Of a DNA stretch of 44,964 bases, positions 27,301 through 35,577 are shown one piece after another. Location: NCBI GenBank assembly GCA_029882395.1, contig JAOUKT010000020.1:1-44964 (forward strand), given 5' to 3'. Each line of letters opens with the position of its first letter. Position 1 is the first letter of the stretch. The notes beneath the pieces are model-generated. The model worked only from the letters and a program-made list of their open reading frames with translations. It was not told the origin of the DNA and did not search any database. The position numbers and the translations under genes were made by a program. This stretch comes from Gammaproteobacteria bacterium (GTDB taxonomy: Bacteria; Pseudomonadota; Gammaproteobacteria; SZUA-229).

Positions 27301-27399
27301 ATGAATGACTACATAAGCAAACCAATTAATAAAACCGCGCTATCAACCCTGCTTGAAAAATGGTTATCACCTGTTAATAAAGCCAAGGAAAAACTGTGA
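24337..27399 (+). CDS. MHYT-domain hybrid sensor histidine kinase with two receivers
   Basis: 1020 residues. The N-terminal MHYT membrane sensor (about 1-250) has three MH[FY][IV]GM motifs (MHFIGM, MHYIGM, MHYVGM) proposed to bind copper and sense O2, CO or NO. Next come one more membrane segment, a Cache-like extracytoplasmic region (about 265-415), a second segment (ISLFIILIAAFI) and a coiled coil. The HisKA His508 is in MSHEIRTPMNG, followed by the ATPase domain (DTGIGI, GTGLGL), receiver 1 (Asp798 in LMDMMMPG) and receiver 2 (Asp943 in LMDCQMP). No HPt domain is attached; a separate HPt gene overlaps the stop by 4 nt. AAGGA is 11 nt upstream. Confidence 0.93.
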   Translation: MQTTYDFYLVALSYFIAAYASYATLVISERLICSDAKIKWLLGGSITLASGIWSMHFIGMLAMDMNMPMSYAPGLTFISGIIVLTASALAMYLIGWHQLSLKTISVGGTVIGTGIAAMHYIGMEAMIMPARISYDPALFILSILIAIAASVAALWIAHKLAAKKLKYHNSLMMVATLIMGLAISGMHYVGMAAAIYTPVNNMQISIDDFDNTILIGTITLVTFLIITSGLIASKNETEKRFNDTILLVLTITTAVTISVGVTVDILYNTAFKNTRQHLVRSIENHRDLIRSVTQFDAQHSQGTHESGARGATILQIKNAHIGHDRKSEPDEFFLFEYIDNGYKINFLIKESSHYEIFPDTLLSASYPALVFKKTLDGNSGIIKVSHAVSKEPILAAYSYVPELNVGIVQAITIDKIREPFIKALSYTSFISLFIILIAAFITISINAPIIKSLQKEIKKRNHTEDELRQLTNNLENMVEERTMEVSQALIIAENAAKAKGEFLANMSHEIRTPMNGVLGMLQLLSDTKMNIDQKDFVSTAYKSAETLLTLLNDILDFSKIEAGAIDLEYIDFNLHEAIEDVAALLAESAHKKGLELISHVSTNVPVMIKGDPTRLRQILFNLTNNAIKFTDKGEIVISSRLDKIINNDYEIRFEVSDTGIGISKEGQTKIFDVFKQEDGSTTRNFGGTGLGLTISKKLTECMGGDLSVRSSQGTGSTFYFSIKAGASAIKPAIDRDHIELDNIKILIVDDNKTNRKFLESILSSWNINYASAEDGETAIKMVNKQRAENLPYDMILMDMMMPGMNGLEVTEALKNANDKTKIIMLTSMTNANIQEESRLAGISACIHKPVKKSLLLDTMMATLHDEQYSAEQEDAVQQDSESTEKAELQLNSTPILIVEDNKINQKVIGSMLKNIGYIFEIANNGQEAVDAINNKEYSLALMDCQMPVMDGFLATENIRKNSNTKALTIIAMTANAMEGDRERCINAGMNDYISKPINKTALSTLLEKWLSPVNKAKEKL

Positions 27400-27752
27400 C
27401 TGATACCAGCGATCTGTTAAAGCTATCAACAATAAACGAACTGAAAGAGGTTCTTGATGATGATATTTTTGAAATATACTCAGAATTCAGATCTGACAAT
27501 CAAAACATCATTACGCAGTTCAATACAGCTGCCGCATCCGGCAATGAAGAGGCCGTTCTACAGCTGGCACATACTCTAAAAGGCACGGCAGGCAATATTG
27601 GCTTACATAAAATATGTAACATCGCAGATCAGCTTGAGAAAGGCATTCGAAACAATTCCAGCCCGGATATCAGCAGCCTCATAAACCAGTTAGAGTCCAG
27701 CTATAACCAAACTCTGGAGAAACTTATTGAAATAGGATTATTAGTCGAGTGA
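27396..27752 (+). CDS. stand-alone HPt phosphotransfer protein
   Basis: A 118-residue four-helix HPt domain. The phosphoacceptor is His59 in LAHTLKGTAGNIG, the HPt consensus. The GTG start lies in GTGA overlapping the kinase stop, so translation is coupled. It should receive phosphate from a receiver of the kinase and pass it to the receiver of the next protein. It contains no other domain. Confidence 0.9.
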   Translation: MTDTSDLLKLSTINELKEVLDDDIFEIYSEFRSDNQNIITQFNTAAASGNEEAVLQLAHTLKGTAGNIGLHKICNIADQLEKGIRNNSSPDISSLINQLESSYNQTLEKLIEIGLLVE

Positions 27753-29830
27753 TTGCTGTCAATACAAAACCTGAGGCGGATACAACTGTACTTATTGTCG
27801 ATGATGACAATGTCACTCGCCTGACTATAAAAAAGATTTTACAAAAATCAGGCTACAATATAGCCGATGTTGATAGCGGCGAAAAAGCCATCGACTATTG
27901 CATAAGAAATCTACCGGATCTGGTACTGCTAGATTTAATGATGCCGGATTTAGACGGTTATGAAACTTGCAAAGCCTTACGCGGCATCGCCGATTACAAT
28001 CGCTTGCCTATCATCATTCTGACAGGACTCGACGACCTCGAATCGATCGATAAAGCCTTTAATGCCGGCAGCACAGACTTTATAACCAAGCCCATAAACT
28101 GGCCATTATTAACACAAAGAGTGCGTTATTCTCTCCGCACCCGTGAGTTATTTCACGAACTAATCAAAAGCAAGAAAAAATTAACACGAGCACATAACAT
28201 AGCTCGAATTGGATACTGGGAAATGGATCTGAAAAGCAATATGGTTTCACTGTTTGATGAAACCAGGCACCTGCTCGGGCTTCAGCAAGAGCATTATAAT
28301 ATGGATGATCTAATGCTACATATTAATGATATTGATGCCAACAAAATCCGTGACTGCATTCATCACACTATCAAGTCTGGCAACCCGTATAAAATAGATC
28401 ATTCATTTATAAACGATGATGGCATCGAGTTCATGATGAGCCAGCAAGGCGAGCTGGTTATCAGAGGCGAACATCAAATCATTGCCGGTACATTACAGGA
28501 CATCACCGAACACAAACAGGCAGAAGATTTAATCTATTTCCACCGGTACCATGACCCGGCCACTGCTCTGCCCAATAAAGAATACCTGCAAAAACAGCTA
28601 AACGATATTATTCAGACATCTCAAAACCCAGATATCACCGCCATTGTCAACCTGTCGTTTGACAGACTAAGAAGCATAGGCAGCACCATCGGGGAGGACT
28701 TTATCAATCAGTTCTTAAGACAGTCTAGCGAAAGAATTTTAAATAATATTTCACAAATACAAAGCATTTCAAGAATCAGCACCACCACGTTCGGCTTTTT
28801 AATTAATACACTGGAGAGTAATCAGCAAGTTGAACTGATATGTGACACATTAATCAAGCTGTTTAATACGCCAATCACCATCAACAATCATGAATACCAT
28901 ACCAATATCAGTTTAGGAATATCTCTTCACCCTGCTGATAGCGATAGCAACAATCTGATTAACCATGCTGTCACCGCGCAGAAAATCTGTTTTTTAGAAG
29001 GGGGTAATAAATACCTGCTGTATTCAAATGACATGGATGAATACACTAAAGGAAAACTCGTACTGGAAAACAGCATGCGAGGCGCTTTTGATAACAACGA
29101 GTTTTATGCTTTTTTTCAGCCTCAAATTAACACTGCCAATAACACGATCACCGGCATGGAAGCTTTAGCCAGATGGATAGACGCTGATGGAAAAATAATC
29201 CCTCCGGATAGTTTTATTCCATTAGCTGAAGAGACGGGACTTATTATCGAATTAGGCAAAGAGATTCTCAGGCAGTCATGTTATTTTGCAAAAAAAATAC
29301 TCGATGACGGACTCGGCACTATCCGTGTTGGTGTCAATTTATCAGCAATGCAGTTTAATGACAAAAATCTACTGTTAGAAATCAAAAAAACGCTGGAAGA
29401 TACAGGCCTGATCCCAGACCAGCTTGAAATTGAAATCACCGAAAGCATTGCCATGACAGATATATCACACGCCATCACAACACTTTCAAAAATAAGAGAC
29501 ATGGGCATTAAAACTTCAATGGATGATTTCGGAACCGGCTATTCATCGCTCAGCTACCTTCAAAAACTTCCGTTAGATACGTTAAAAATAGACCAGTCAT
29601 TTATTCGTCCAATTGAAGTCGACTATAAAAACAGTGAAATAGCACGCGCCATTATTGCGATGGCACAAAGTCTTAAAATGCATTTAATCGCAGAGGGTGC
29701 CGAAGAAGCGCACCATTATAGACTGCTGAAAGAATTAGGCTGCAATGAAGTACAGGGCTACTACTTCAGCAAACCATTACAGCAAGATCAGTTTATAGAC
29801 TATATAAATAAACAAACTTATTTATTATGA
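27749..29830 (+). CDS. response regulator REC-PAS-GGDEF(degenerate)-EAL, c-di-GMP phosphodiesterase
   Basis: 693 residues. Receiver 1-125 (Asp62 in LLDLMMPD, KPI lysine); PAS-like 140-255; a GGDEF-type fold about 260-430 whose signature reads RISTTTFGFL where RxGGDEF is expected, so cyclase activity should be lost; EAL domain about 440-690. The EAL residues are present: E471-A-L in MEALARW, EITES, DDFG (592-595) with KIDQSFI, and AEGAEE. Hydrolysis of c-di-GMP under phosphorelay control is inferred. The GTG start overlaps the HPt stop (GTGA). It is the last gene of the operon. Confidence 0.92.
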   Translation: MIAVNTKPEADTTVLIVDDDNVTRLTIKKILQKSGYNIADVDSGEKAIDYCIRNLPDLVLLDLMMPDLDGYETCKALRGIADYNRLPIIILTGLDDLESIDKAFNAGSTDFITKPINWPLLTQRVRYSLRTRELFHELIKSKKKLTRAHNIARIGYWEMDLKSNMVSLFDETRHLLGLQQEHYNMDDLMLHINDIDANKIRDCIHHTIKSGNPYKIDHSFINDDGIEFMMSQQGELVIRGEHQIIAGTLQDITEHKQAEDLIYFHRYHDPATALPNKEYLQKQLNDIIQTSQNPDITAIVNLSFDRLRSIGSTIGEDFINQFLRQSSERILNNISQIQSISRISTTTFGFLINTLESNQQVELICDTLIKLFNTPITINNHEYHTNISLGISLHPADSDSNNLINHAVTAQKICFLEGGNKYLLYSNDMDEYTKGKLVLENSMRGAFDNNEFYAFFQPQINTANNTITGMEALARWIDADGKIIPPDSFIPLAEETGLIIELGKEILRQSCYFAKKILDDGLGTIRVGVNLSAMQFNDKNLLLEIKKTLEDTGLIPDQLEIEITESIAMTDISHAITTLSKIRDMGIKTSMDDFGTGYSSLSYLQKLPLDTLKIDQSFIRPIEVDYKNSEIARAIIAMAQSLKMHLIAEGAEEAHHYRLLKELGCNEVQGYYFSKPLQQDQFIDYINKQTYLL

Positions 29831-29903
29831 GCGCTATACTGACGAGCTTCTTGTTCAATAAACAAACAATTTGAAATTATTTAATATAGAGAAAAAAACA
29901 CGC

Positions 29904-29931
29904 TGGACAGAGCCATTTATATCCCTATAAT
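29904..29931 (+). promoter_or_regulatory. promoter of tRNA-Gly
   Basis: TGGACA (5 of 6), 16-bp spacer and perfect TATAAT, 12 bp before the mature tRNA. A short AGAGCC / GGCTCT repeat with TTTT overlaps the same stretch and might end read-through from the phosphorelay operon. Confidence 0.75.
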
Positions 29932-29943
29932 AACGGCTCTTTT

Positions 29944-30019
<76 letters not shown>

Positions 30020-30021
30020 AT

Positions 30022-30918
30022 TCATTCAGCGTTAATAAACTCAACGACTTGATCAACCACATCTTCTGCGTATAAGTCACGAAACATATGACCTGCGCCA
30101 TCTATCATCGCTAAATCAACTTTACCTTTTGCCAGATAGGGCGCTACCTTTTTATCCAGATCTTTTACAGTCGTATCCGCACTGCCAGCAAAAACTAAAA
30201 CCGGCTGCTTAATTTTATCTAATAAATAAGGTGTATTAAAACGCTGATCCGGCTTGTTATATGATACAAATGATTCAGCCGTAACCGAGGTATTTTCACA
30301 GTAAATATGGTCTGTGTTGTTCAGCACCGTCTGACCTTTGCCCTGCTTAACCAGTAATTCGGCTTTTGCCAGTATGGGTGCCAGCTCTTTTTTATAACGT
30401 TTTTTATAATTTGTAACGGCGTAGTCTTCGCTCCAGGTCATTGGTGCGATCAAAATCACTTTTTTAATGACCTTATCATCGGTTTCCGAGGCAAACCAGG
30501 CTGTCTGGTTGCCGCCACGAGAATGGCCCAGCAATACGATATTATCGGCACCCTTCGATTTCAGCCAGTTCAGCCAGAGACCAATTTCTTCAACCGCATC
30601 GGTATGCTTATGCGTATGGCTAGTCGCACAGTCATACATGCCTTTACGCTCATTGATACCCAGCCCCAGGTTAACCGACAATGAACTGATTTCATTGTCT
30701 TTGAATAAATTCTGCAACTGCGTCATGATTTCCATCTTGTTATGAGCCAGTGTGCCATGGGTCATAACAATAATGGTATCTTTAACTGTTTTTCCTGCAG
30801 CCATGACCAGTTCGGCACTGATACTGATGCCATTATGGTTTAGCTTAACTTCTTCAGCATTAACTGAACCCATGAAAAACACCACTCCCATCAGAGCCAC
30901 AATACGTTTGATATTCAT
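30022..30918 (-). CDS. exported alpha/beta hydrolase
   Basis: 298 residues with a signal peptide ending MGSVNA before EEVKL. The nucleophile elbow is LLGHSRGGN (Ser133), an acid is plausibly the Asp in FAGSADTTV and the His in IDGAGHMFRD. VMTHGTLAHN forms the oxyanion-side loop. A cysteine pair (DCATS and YCENTS) could form a disulfide in the periplasm. Substrate is unknown: an esterase, lipase or peptidase of the alpha/beta-hydrolase superfamily. GGGGA lies about 6 nt upstream of the ATG. Confidence 0.85.
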   Translation of the reverse strand: MNIKRIVALMGVVFFMGSVNAEEVKLNHNGISISAELVMAAGKTVKDTIIVMTHGTLAHNKMEIMTQLQNLFKDNEISSLSVNLGLGINERKGMYDCATSHTHKHTDAVEEIGLWLNWLKSKGADNIVLLGHSRGGNQTAWFASETDDKVIKKVILIAPMTWSEDYAVTNYKKRYKKELAPILAKAELLVKQGKGQTVLNNTDHIYCENTSVTAESFVSYNKPDQRFNTPYLLDKIKQPVLVFAGSADTTVKDLDKKVAPYLAKGKVDLAMIDGAGHMFRDLYAEDVVDQVVEFINAE

Positions 30919-31449
30919 TTATTTCCCCACATCAGGTAAAACAGGCCAAAAAGCCCGTGGATATACAAAAATGCCAGCCGGACATCTCTCAGGCGAATAC
31001 TTTTAAGCAGCATCAATCTTAGTCTAAAACAGCGTTATTTCAACAATAATAATATACGGCCAAGCTGGTGCAAATAACGGGTCAGCTTGGCATTCGCACC
31101 GCTGTTGCGTCAGGGCGGTACCGTTGTTGCCTGCCAACACCGCTTTCAGCTCCATACCATAGCCTGATTGTATTATTATAAAAAGGCTCACCGCGATGGA
31201 GTTCGGTGCCATGACTGCTGGCAACAGGCTCTACAGGTTGAGCCTGGTGCTTTTACCTCAACCACTGACAGTCGCCGTGGCTTATTCCCTAAGCACATAT
31301 AAAGCGGTCTGCAAGCTGCTTTTTATTGCCACTATTAAGCTTTAAGCTGCATACTGCAGGACTCAAGCCTCGATGTTCAAAGCCAGGTTTTAAATCCGCT
31401 TAGCTGTGTTAACAAAAACTAAAAACCCGGCTTCGTGGATCACGCCAGT
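30919..31449. other. 531-bp spacer without a supported gene
   Basis: A 66-codon open frame on the minus strand (31024-31224) lacks a ribosome binding site and resembles nothing I know. Near 31420-31440 the minus strand reads a weak CGTG / CACG hairpin and GGGTTTTT just after the ATPase stop, a possible weak terminator for the ABC operon. Confidence 0.4.
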
Positions 31450-32457
31450 CTAGTTATTCAGGGGAAAATGGCAGGCAACAAGATGACCGTCTCCCGCATC
31501 GCTTAATACGGGCATGACTGAGCTGCATTCAGACGGCTCAGCTTTTGCAGCAAAAACCGGGCAGCGAGGTGCAAATTTACAGCCACGAGATGTGCTGCTG
31601 TGGTCATACACCTGCCAGTCAGCCGTTGATCTGGCATCCTCTTTTAATCCGCGGCTCGTATCACCGCCGACTATTGAAGACCATAATATAGCGGTGTAGG
31701 GATGACGCGGTTGTTTTGCAACCTTCGCAGACGGCCCCATTTCAACAATCTTGCCTAAATACATAACGCCTACGTTATGACTCACCAGCTCCACTAAGGG
31801 CAGATCGTGTGAGATAAACAAGAACGTCAGATCAAGTTTCTGCTGCAAGTCGAGCAACAGATTAACCACCTGTGCCTGTATCGATACATCAAGGGCGCTG
31901 GTAGGTTCATCAGCGACAATGAATTTCGGTTCCATCGCCAGCGTACGGGCCAGTCCCACACGACGTTTTTCACCACCGGATAATTCGGTTGGGTAGTTGC
32001 TAATCTGGCTTTTCTTTAAATTGACCAGGTCCAGCAATTTCAGGACTTTCTGCTGAATCTCTTCCTTAGATAAACCAGGGTCGTGCACGACGACAGCCTC
32101 TTTTATCAAATCGCCAATTTGCATTTTAGGGTTGAGCGCGGCGTCAAGATCCTGAAAGATCATCTGTATATCTTTACGATAAGGTTTGAATTCTTTCGCC
32201 GTAAGGTTCGCAATCTGATTGCCATTGAATGTGATGGCACCCGAGGTAATATCATTGAGCCCCATTATCGCCTTGCCGGTTGTTGTTTTACCACAACCTG
32301 ACTCACCAACCAGCCCCAGCGTTTCACCTTTTTTAATAGAAAAACTGATACCATCCACAGCCGGTATGTTTTGTTTTTCACTCATGCCCGGAAAGATACC
32401 CTTGCGTACTACAAAATGTTTCTTCAGATCTGAAACTTCTAAAATATTGTCAGCCAT
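31450..32457 (-). CDS. Dpp/Opp-type ABC transporter ATPase (F subunit)
   Basis: 335 residues, one ATPase cassette: Walker A GESGCGKTT, Q-loop MIFQD, signature LSGGEKRRV, Walker B FIVADEPTSALD, switch His in LFISHD. The C-terminal oligopeptide tail has GCKFAPRCP and two further cysteines, as in DppF/OppF, where a cysteine cluster can hold an iron-sulfur centre. It powers import by the permease pair. It is the last gene of the nine-gene run and starts 30 bp after the D subunit. Confidence 0.93.
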   Translation of the reverse strand: MADNILEVSDLKKHFVVRKGIFPGMSEKQNIPAVDGISFSIKKGETLGLVGESGCGKTTTGKAIMGLNDITSGAITFNGNQIANLTAKEFKPYRKDIQMIFQDLDAALNPKMQIGDLIKEAVVVHDPGLSKEEIQQKVLKLLDLVNLKKSQISNYPTELSGGEKRRVGLARTLAMEPKFIVADEPTSALDVSIQAQVVNLLLDLQQKLDLTFLFISHDLPLVELVSHNVGVMYLGKIVEMGPSAKVAKQPRHPYTAILWSSIVGGDTSRGLKEDARSTADWQVYDHSSTSRGCKFAPRCPVFAAKAEPSECSSVMPVLSDAGDGHLVACHFPLNN

Positions 32458-32487
32458 CTTTGCTACCGTATAATTTGTAATTGTGAC

Positions 32488-33588
32488 TTACTGGTAAAGC
32501 CAGCATCGTATCTTATGACCACCACCAATATCTTCCAGTGGTGGCTGTTGAGTGTTGCATTTATGCTTCACAGAGTCTGTCATACAGTCGCACCGGGAGG
32601 CAAACTTGCAGCCTTCAACCACCCTGATGGTATCCAGCACTTCGCCTTTTATGGCCTTTAGCCGAGCACCGTTTTTTTCAATGTTTTCGAGACCAGGAAT
32701 CGAAGCTAACAGCGCCTTTGCATAGGGATGTTTTTTCTCATAGGCTGTTGATAGCACATCTTTTGCACTGCCATATTCCAGCACCGTACCGCCATACATC
32801 ACTGCCACATAATCAGATAATGAAGAAATCACGCCGATGTCATGACTGATAATCATAATGGTGATGCCCAAATCGGCTTTAATTTCGGCCAGAAGCTGCA
32901 GCACCTTTGCTTGAATCGTGGCATCCAGGCCGGTGGTTGGCTCATCCGCAATCAGTAAAGCCGGCTCAGATGCCAGAGCCATTGCAACCATTGCTCGCTG
33001 CGCCATGCCGCCAGATAAAGCACCGGGGTAGTTATAATATCTGACCTCGGGTGCATCCATTTTCACCCTCTCCAGCCAGTAAAGTGCTTTTGCTTTGGCC
33101 GCGACAGGGTCGTTAATCCTTGTGTGCAATAAAACCATTTCAGCAATCTGCTCGCCAATCACGGTAAAGGGATTGAATGCCGCTTTCGGATTCTGAAAGA
33201 TGATGGAGATTTCATTGCCGCGAATATTCTTCATCAGTTGTTCGCTATGCTGTTGCCAGCCATACAGGTCTTTATCCACCTGCATGATGGTGCCGTCATG
33301 CTCTTGCAGATCAACAAAGTCATCCAGACCTTGCAACAAGTTTTTCTTGATTCTGCCATTATCGTAAATGACTTTTCCGCGGATAACACCGGGGCCGGCA
33401 CTAATCAGCCCAAGAACGGACATCATGGTTATACTTTTACCACTGCCACTTTCTCCGACGATGCCCAGTGTTTTTCCACGCGGCACTTCCATGCTAATGC
33501 CATCGACAGCACGGATGAAAGCCTGCTTGGCTTTTGAATAAAAGAAGGTGTGCAGGTCTTCAATTTTGATAAGTGGATTTGTACTCAT
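32488..33588 (-). CDS. Dpp/Opp-type ABC transporter ATPase (D subunit) with insertion
   Basis: 366 residues. Walker A GESGSGKS, signature ALSGGMAQR, Walker B LLIADEPTTGLD, switch His in IISHD, C-terminal cysteine motif GCKFASRCDC. Between Walker A and the Q-loop (IIFQNP) there are roughly 35 more residues than usual, rich in acidic residues (GLDDFVDLQEHDG). The ATG overlaps the stop of the C permease by 4 nt (ATGA). It pairs with the F subunit to form the nucleotide-binding heterodimer. Confidence 0.93.
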   Translation of the reverse strand: MSTNPLIKIEDLHTFFYSKAKQAFIRAVDGISMEVPRGKTLGIVGESGSGKSITMMSVLGLISAGPGVIRGKVIYDNGRIKKNLLQGLDDFVDLQEHDGTIMQVDKDLYGWQQHSEQLMKNIRGNEISIIFQNPKAAFNPFTVIGEQIAEMVLLHTRINDPVAAKAKALYWLERVKMDAPEVRYYNYPGALSGGMAQRAMVAMALASEPALLIADEPTTGLDATIQAKVLQLLAEIKADLGITIMIISHDIGVISSLSDYVAVMYGGTVLEYGSAKDVLSTAYEKKHPYAKALLASIPGLENIEKNGARLKAIKGEVLDTIRVVEGCKFASRCDCMTDSVKHKCNTQQPPLEDIGGGHKIRCWLYQ

Positions 33589-34481
33589 TTTCGCCTCTTA
33601 CCTTCGAGAATATTATTGAGGCCATCACCCAACAGGTGAAAGCCAAGAACCGTCAATAAAATAGCTAATGCCGGTGCTGTCGACGGCCAGAAATCGCCGC
33701 GCATCATATAGTTTGCACCCGCCTGAATCATATTGCCCCAGGAAGGTGTTGGCTCTTGCACGCCAAAGCCCAAATAACTGAGGCTGGTTTCGATAAGGAT
33801 CGCTTCGGCCATGCCAAGCGTGGCCTGAATGATCAACAGCGTTCTGCAGTTATACCAAAGGATATGTTTGAAAATAATCGTGCGTGTTGATAAACCCAGT
33901 GCCACGGATGCTTCAAGAAAGTTTTTCTGCTTTAGAAAGGTAATCTTGTCTTTCACCAGAGAGGCAACGGCAGGCGCATTGGTGAGACCGACAACAAACA
34001 TAATAATATAAATATCGGGTTTGAAAGCGGCGACCACCAGCAATATCAACACCAGCCGGGGTAAAGAATCGGTGACATTATTGATATAGGTAATGACAGT
34101 TTCAGCATAGCCTCCCCTGTAACCAGACAAAACCCCCATAAACGTTCCAAGCCCCAGTGCCACCACTATTGCCAGCAGGCCGGGCAGGAAGTAGGCCTGA
34201 ATACCAAGAATCAAACGCGTCAACATATCCCGGCCCAGAAAATCTGTACCCAGAATATGGCTGCCCGTACCCGGCAGTGCCATCATAAGATCCATATCCA
34301 TATCGTCCGCGGTGAAAGGCAGCCAGCCAAGCACACCGAGGAGATAAGAAATTAATACCATCGACAAAATGAACAAACCATAGCCAACAAACACGACATC
34401 TGTTTTATCGCTGCGTTTCAGCAGTGATAATTCAGAATACTGGCTGACATCTTTAGTATGTTGAATGTACTTTATTTTCAT
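33585..34481 (-). CDS. Dpp/Opp-type permease (C subunit)
   Basis: 298 residues. A soluble N-terminal segment precedes the first helix (about 31-52). HILGTDFLGRDMLTRL is the family's N-terminal motif. Five or six helices follow, and EASVALGLSTRTIIFKH is the EAA loop that docks with the ATPases. It forms the channel with the B subunit in the inner membrane. It starts 22 bp after the B gene and overlaps the ATPase gene by 4 nt. Confidence 0.93.
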   Translation of the reverse strand: MKIKYIQHTKDVSQYSELSLLKRSDKTDVVFVGYGLFILSMVLISYLLGVLGWLPFTADDMDMDLMMALPGTGSHILGTDFLGRDMLTRLILGIQAYFLPGLLAIVVALGLGTFMGVLSGYRGGYAETVITYINNVTDSLPRLVLILLVVAAFKPDIYIIMFVVGLTNAPAVASLVKDKITFLKQKNFLEASVALGLSTRTIIFKHILWYNCRTLLIIQATLGMAEAILIETSLSYLGFGVQEPTPSWGNMIQAGANYMMRGDFWPSTAPALAILLTVLGFHLLGDGLNNILEGKRRK

Positions 34482-34503
34482 TAAAAACTATCCTGCTGTG
34501 CTA

Positions 34504-35460
34504 TCACAAATGTGAAGCGCGTGGATTAACAGAGACGAATACAATTTTGTGTAACAGACTGCTCAGTCGTACCAGAATTGCAGCAGCAAGCGTGATGCCC
34601 AGTATCACCGGAAAGTCACGATCCTGAGCGGCTTGCCATGCCATTCTTCCCATGCCGGGCCAGTTAAATACTTGCTCAATAATGATAGCGCCACCAATAA
34701 TAAACGGCATTTTAATCGCCATTATTTCAGTCACCGGTATCAGAAAGCCTTCTTTGAAAGCGTGTTTCCAGACGGCCGCGCCTTTTGCACGTGCCGTGCG
34801 TATGTATTCCTCGTTCATAACGCGAGACACTTGCTCACGCATATGACGCACCACTTCACTGATCAAACCACTACCCATTCCGAGTATAAATATCGGCAGA
34901 AGGAACTTGGCAATATTGCCTGAATCTGAACTCCCCAGACCCAGCGGAAAGAAACCAAACAGATGTGTCGACAGGTAAATACCAAGGTAACCGAGCCAGA
35001 ATACTGGAATCGCAGAAATCATATAAGCGAACAGGTTGAAGCTTATGGTCAAGCGCGTGTTATCTCTGATAGCGGTATAGATCGCTATCGGAGCGGCAAC
35101 CGCTAAGGTAACGATAAGAGCGCCTAGTGTCAGATATAAGGTGTTAATACCGGCTGAGACCACTTCTGCCAATACAGGCCGGCCGCTACGGATAGAGTTG
35201 CCAAGGTCTCCTTGCAGAACATTTCCCAGCCAGGAAAAGTACTGCCCGTACCAGGTTGTTGGTATGCCCAGCGACTCATATAACGCTTTGCGTTCTGCTT
35301 CGGAACCCGACAGGCCGCCATATAATTGAGCAAACGGGTCACCGGGAGATGCCAGTATTATCAGAAAAGCAATAATACTCACACCGAATAACAAGAGCAC
35401 GGTCATACCGATCTCTTTCACCAGTACAAAGGTGATGGGTTTTATAGCTGAGACTTTCAT
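34504..35460 (-). CDS. Dpp/Opp-type permease (B subunit)
   Basis: 318 residues, six predicted helices. After the first helix, LASPGDPF is the typical DppB/OppB segment; EYIRTARAKGAAVWKH is the EAA loop. It follows the binding-protein gene by 117 bp, a gap that contains a strong terminator, so its expression probably relies on read-through or an internal promoter. Confidence 0.93.
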   Translation of the reverse strand: MKVSAIKPITFVLVKEIGMTVLLLFGVSIIAFLIILASPGDPFAQLYGGLSGSEAERKALYESLGIPTTWYGQYFSWLGNVLQGDLGNSIRSGRPVLAEVVSAGINTLYLTLGALIVTLAVAAPIAIYTAIRDNTRLTISFNLFAYMISAIPVFWLGYLGIYLSTHLFGFFPLGLGSSDSGNIAKFLLPIFILGMGSGLISEVVRHMREQVSRVMNEEYIRTARAKGAAVWKHAFKEGFLIPVTEIMAIKMPFIIGGAIIIEQVFNWPGMGRMAWQAAQDRDFPVILGITLAAAILVRLSSLLHKIVFVSVNPRASHL

Positions 35461-35536
35461 TGTGAACCTTAAATCAATTGCATTCGTAAAACAGAACGCA
35501 GACTGAGAAACAGTATTGCAGTAACAATATCCAGCG

Positions 35537-35569
35537 AAAAAAAAGGCGTGAACGGTGTCACGCCTTTTT
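35537..35569 (-). terminator. intrinsic terminator between binding protein and permeases
   Basis: On the minus strand AAAAGGCGTGA and TCACGCCTTTT form an 11-bp stem with a 6-nt loop and are followed by T8. It begins 9 nt past the binding-protein stop. Partial termination would yield more binding protein than permease, common for ABC importers. Confidence 0.9.
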
Positions 35570-35577
35570 AATTTCTA

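Noticed and set aside
31024..31224. 66-codon open frame between the hydrolase and the ABC operon
   Set aside because: No ribosome binding site, no recognisable family, and composition without a clear domain; treated as chance.
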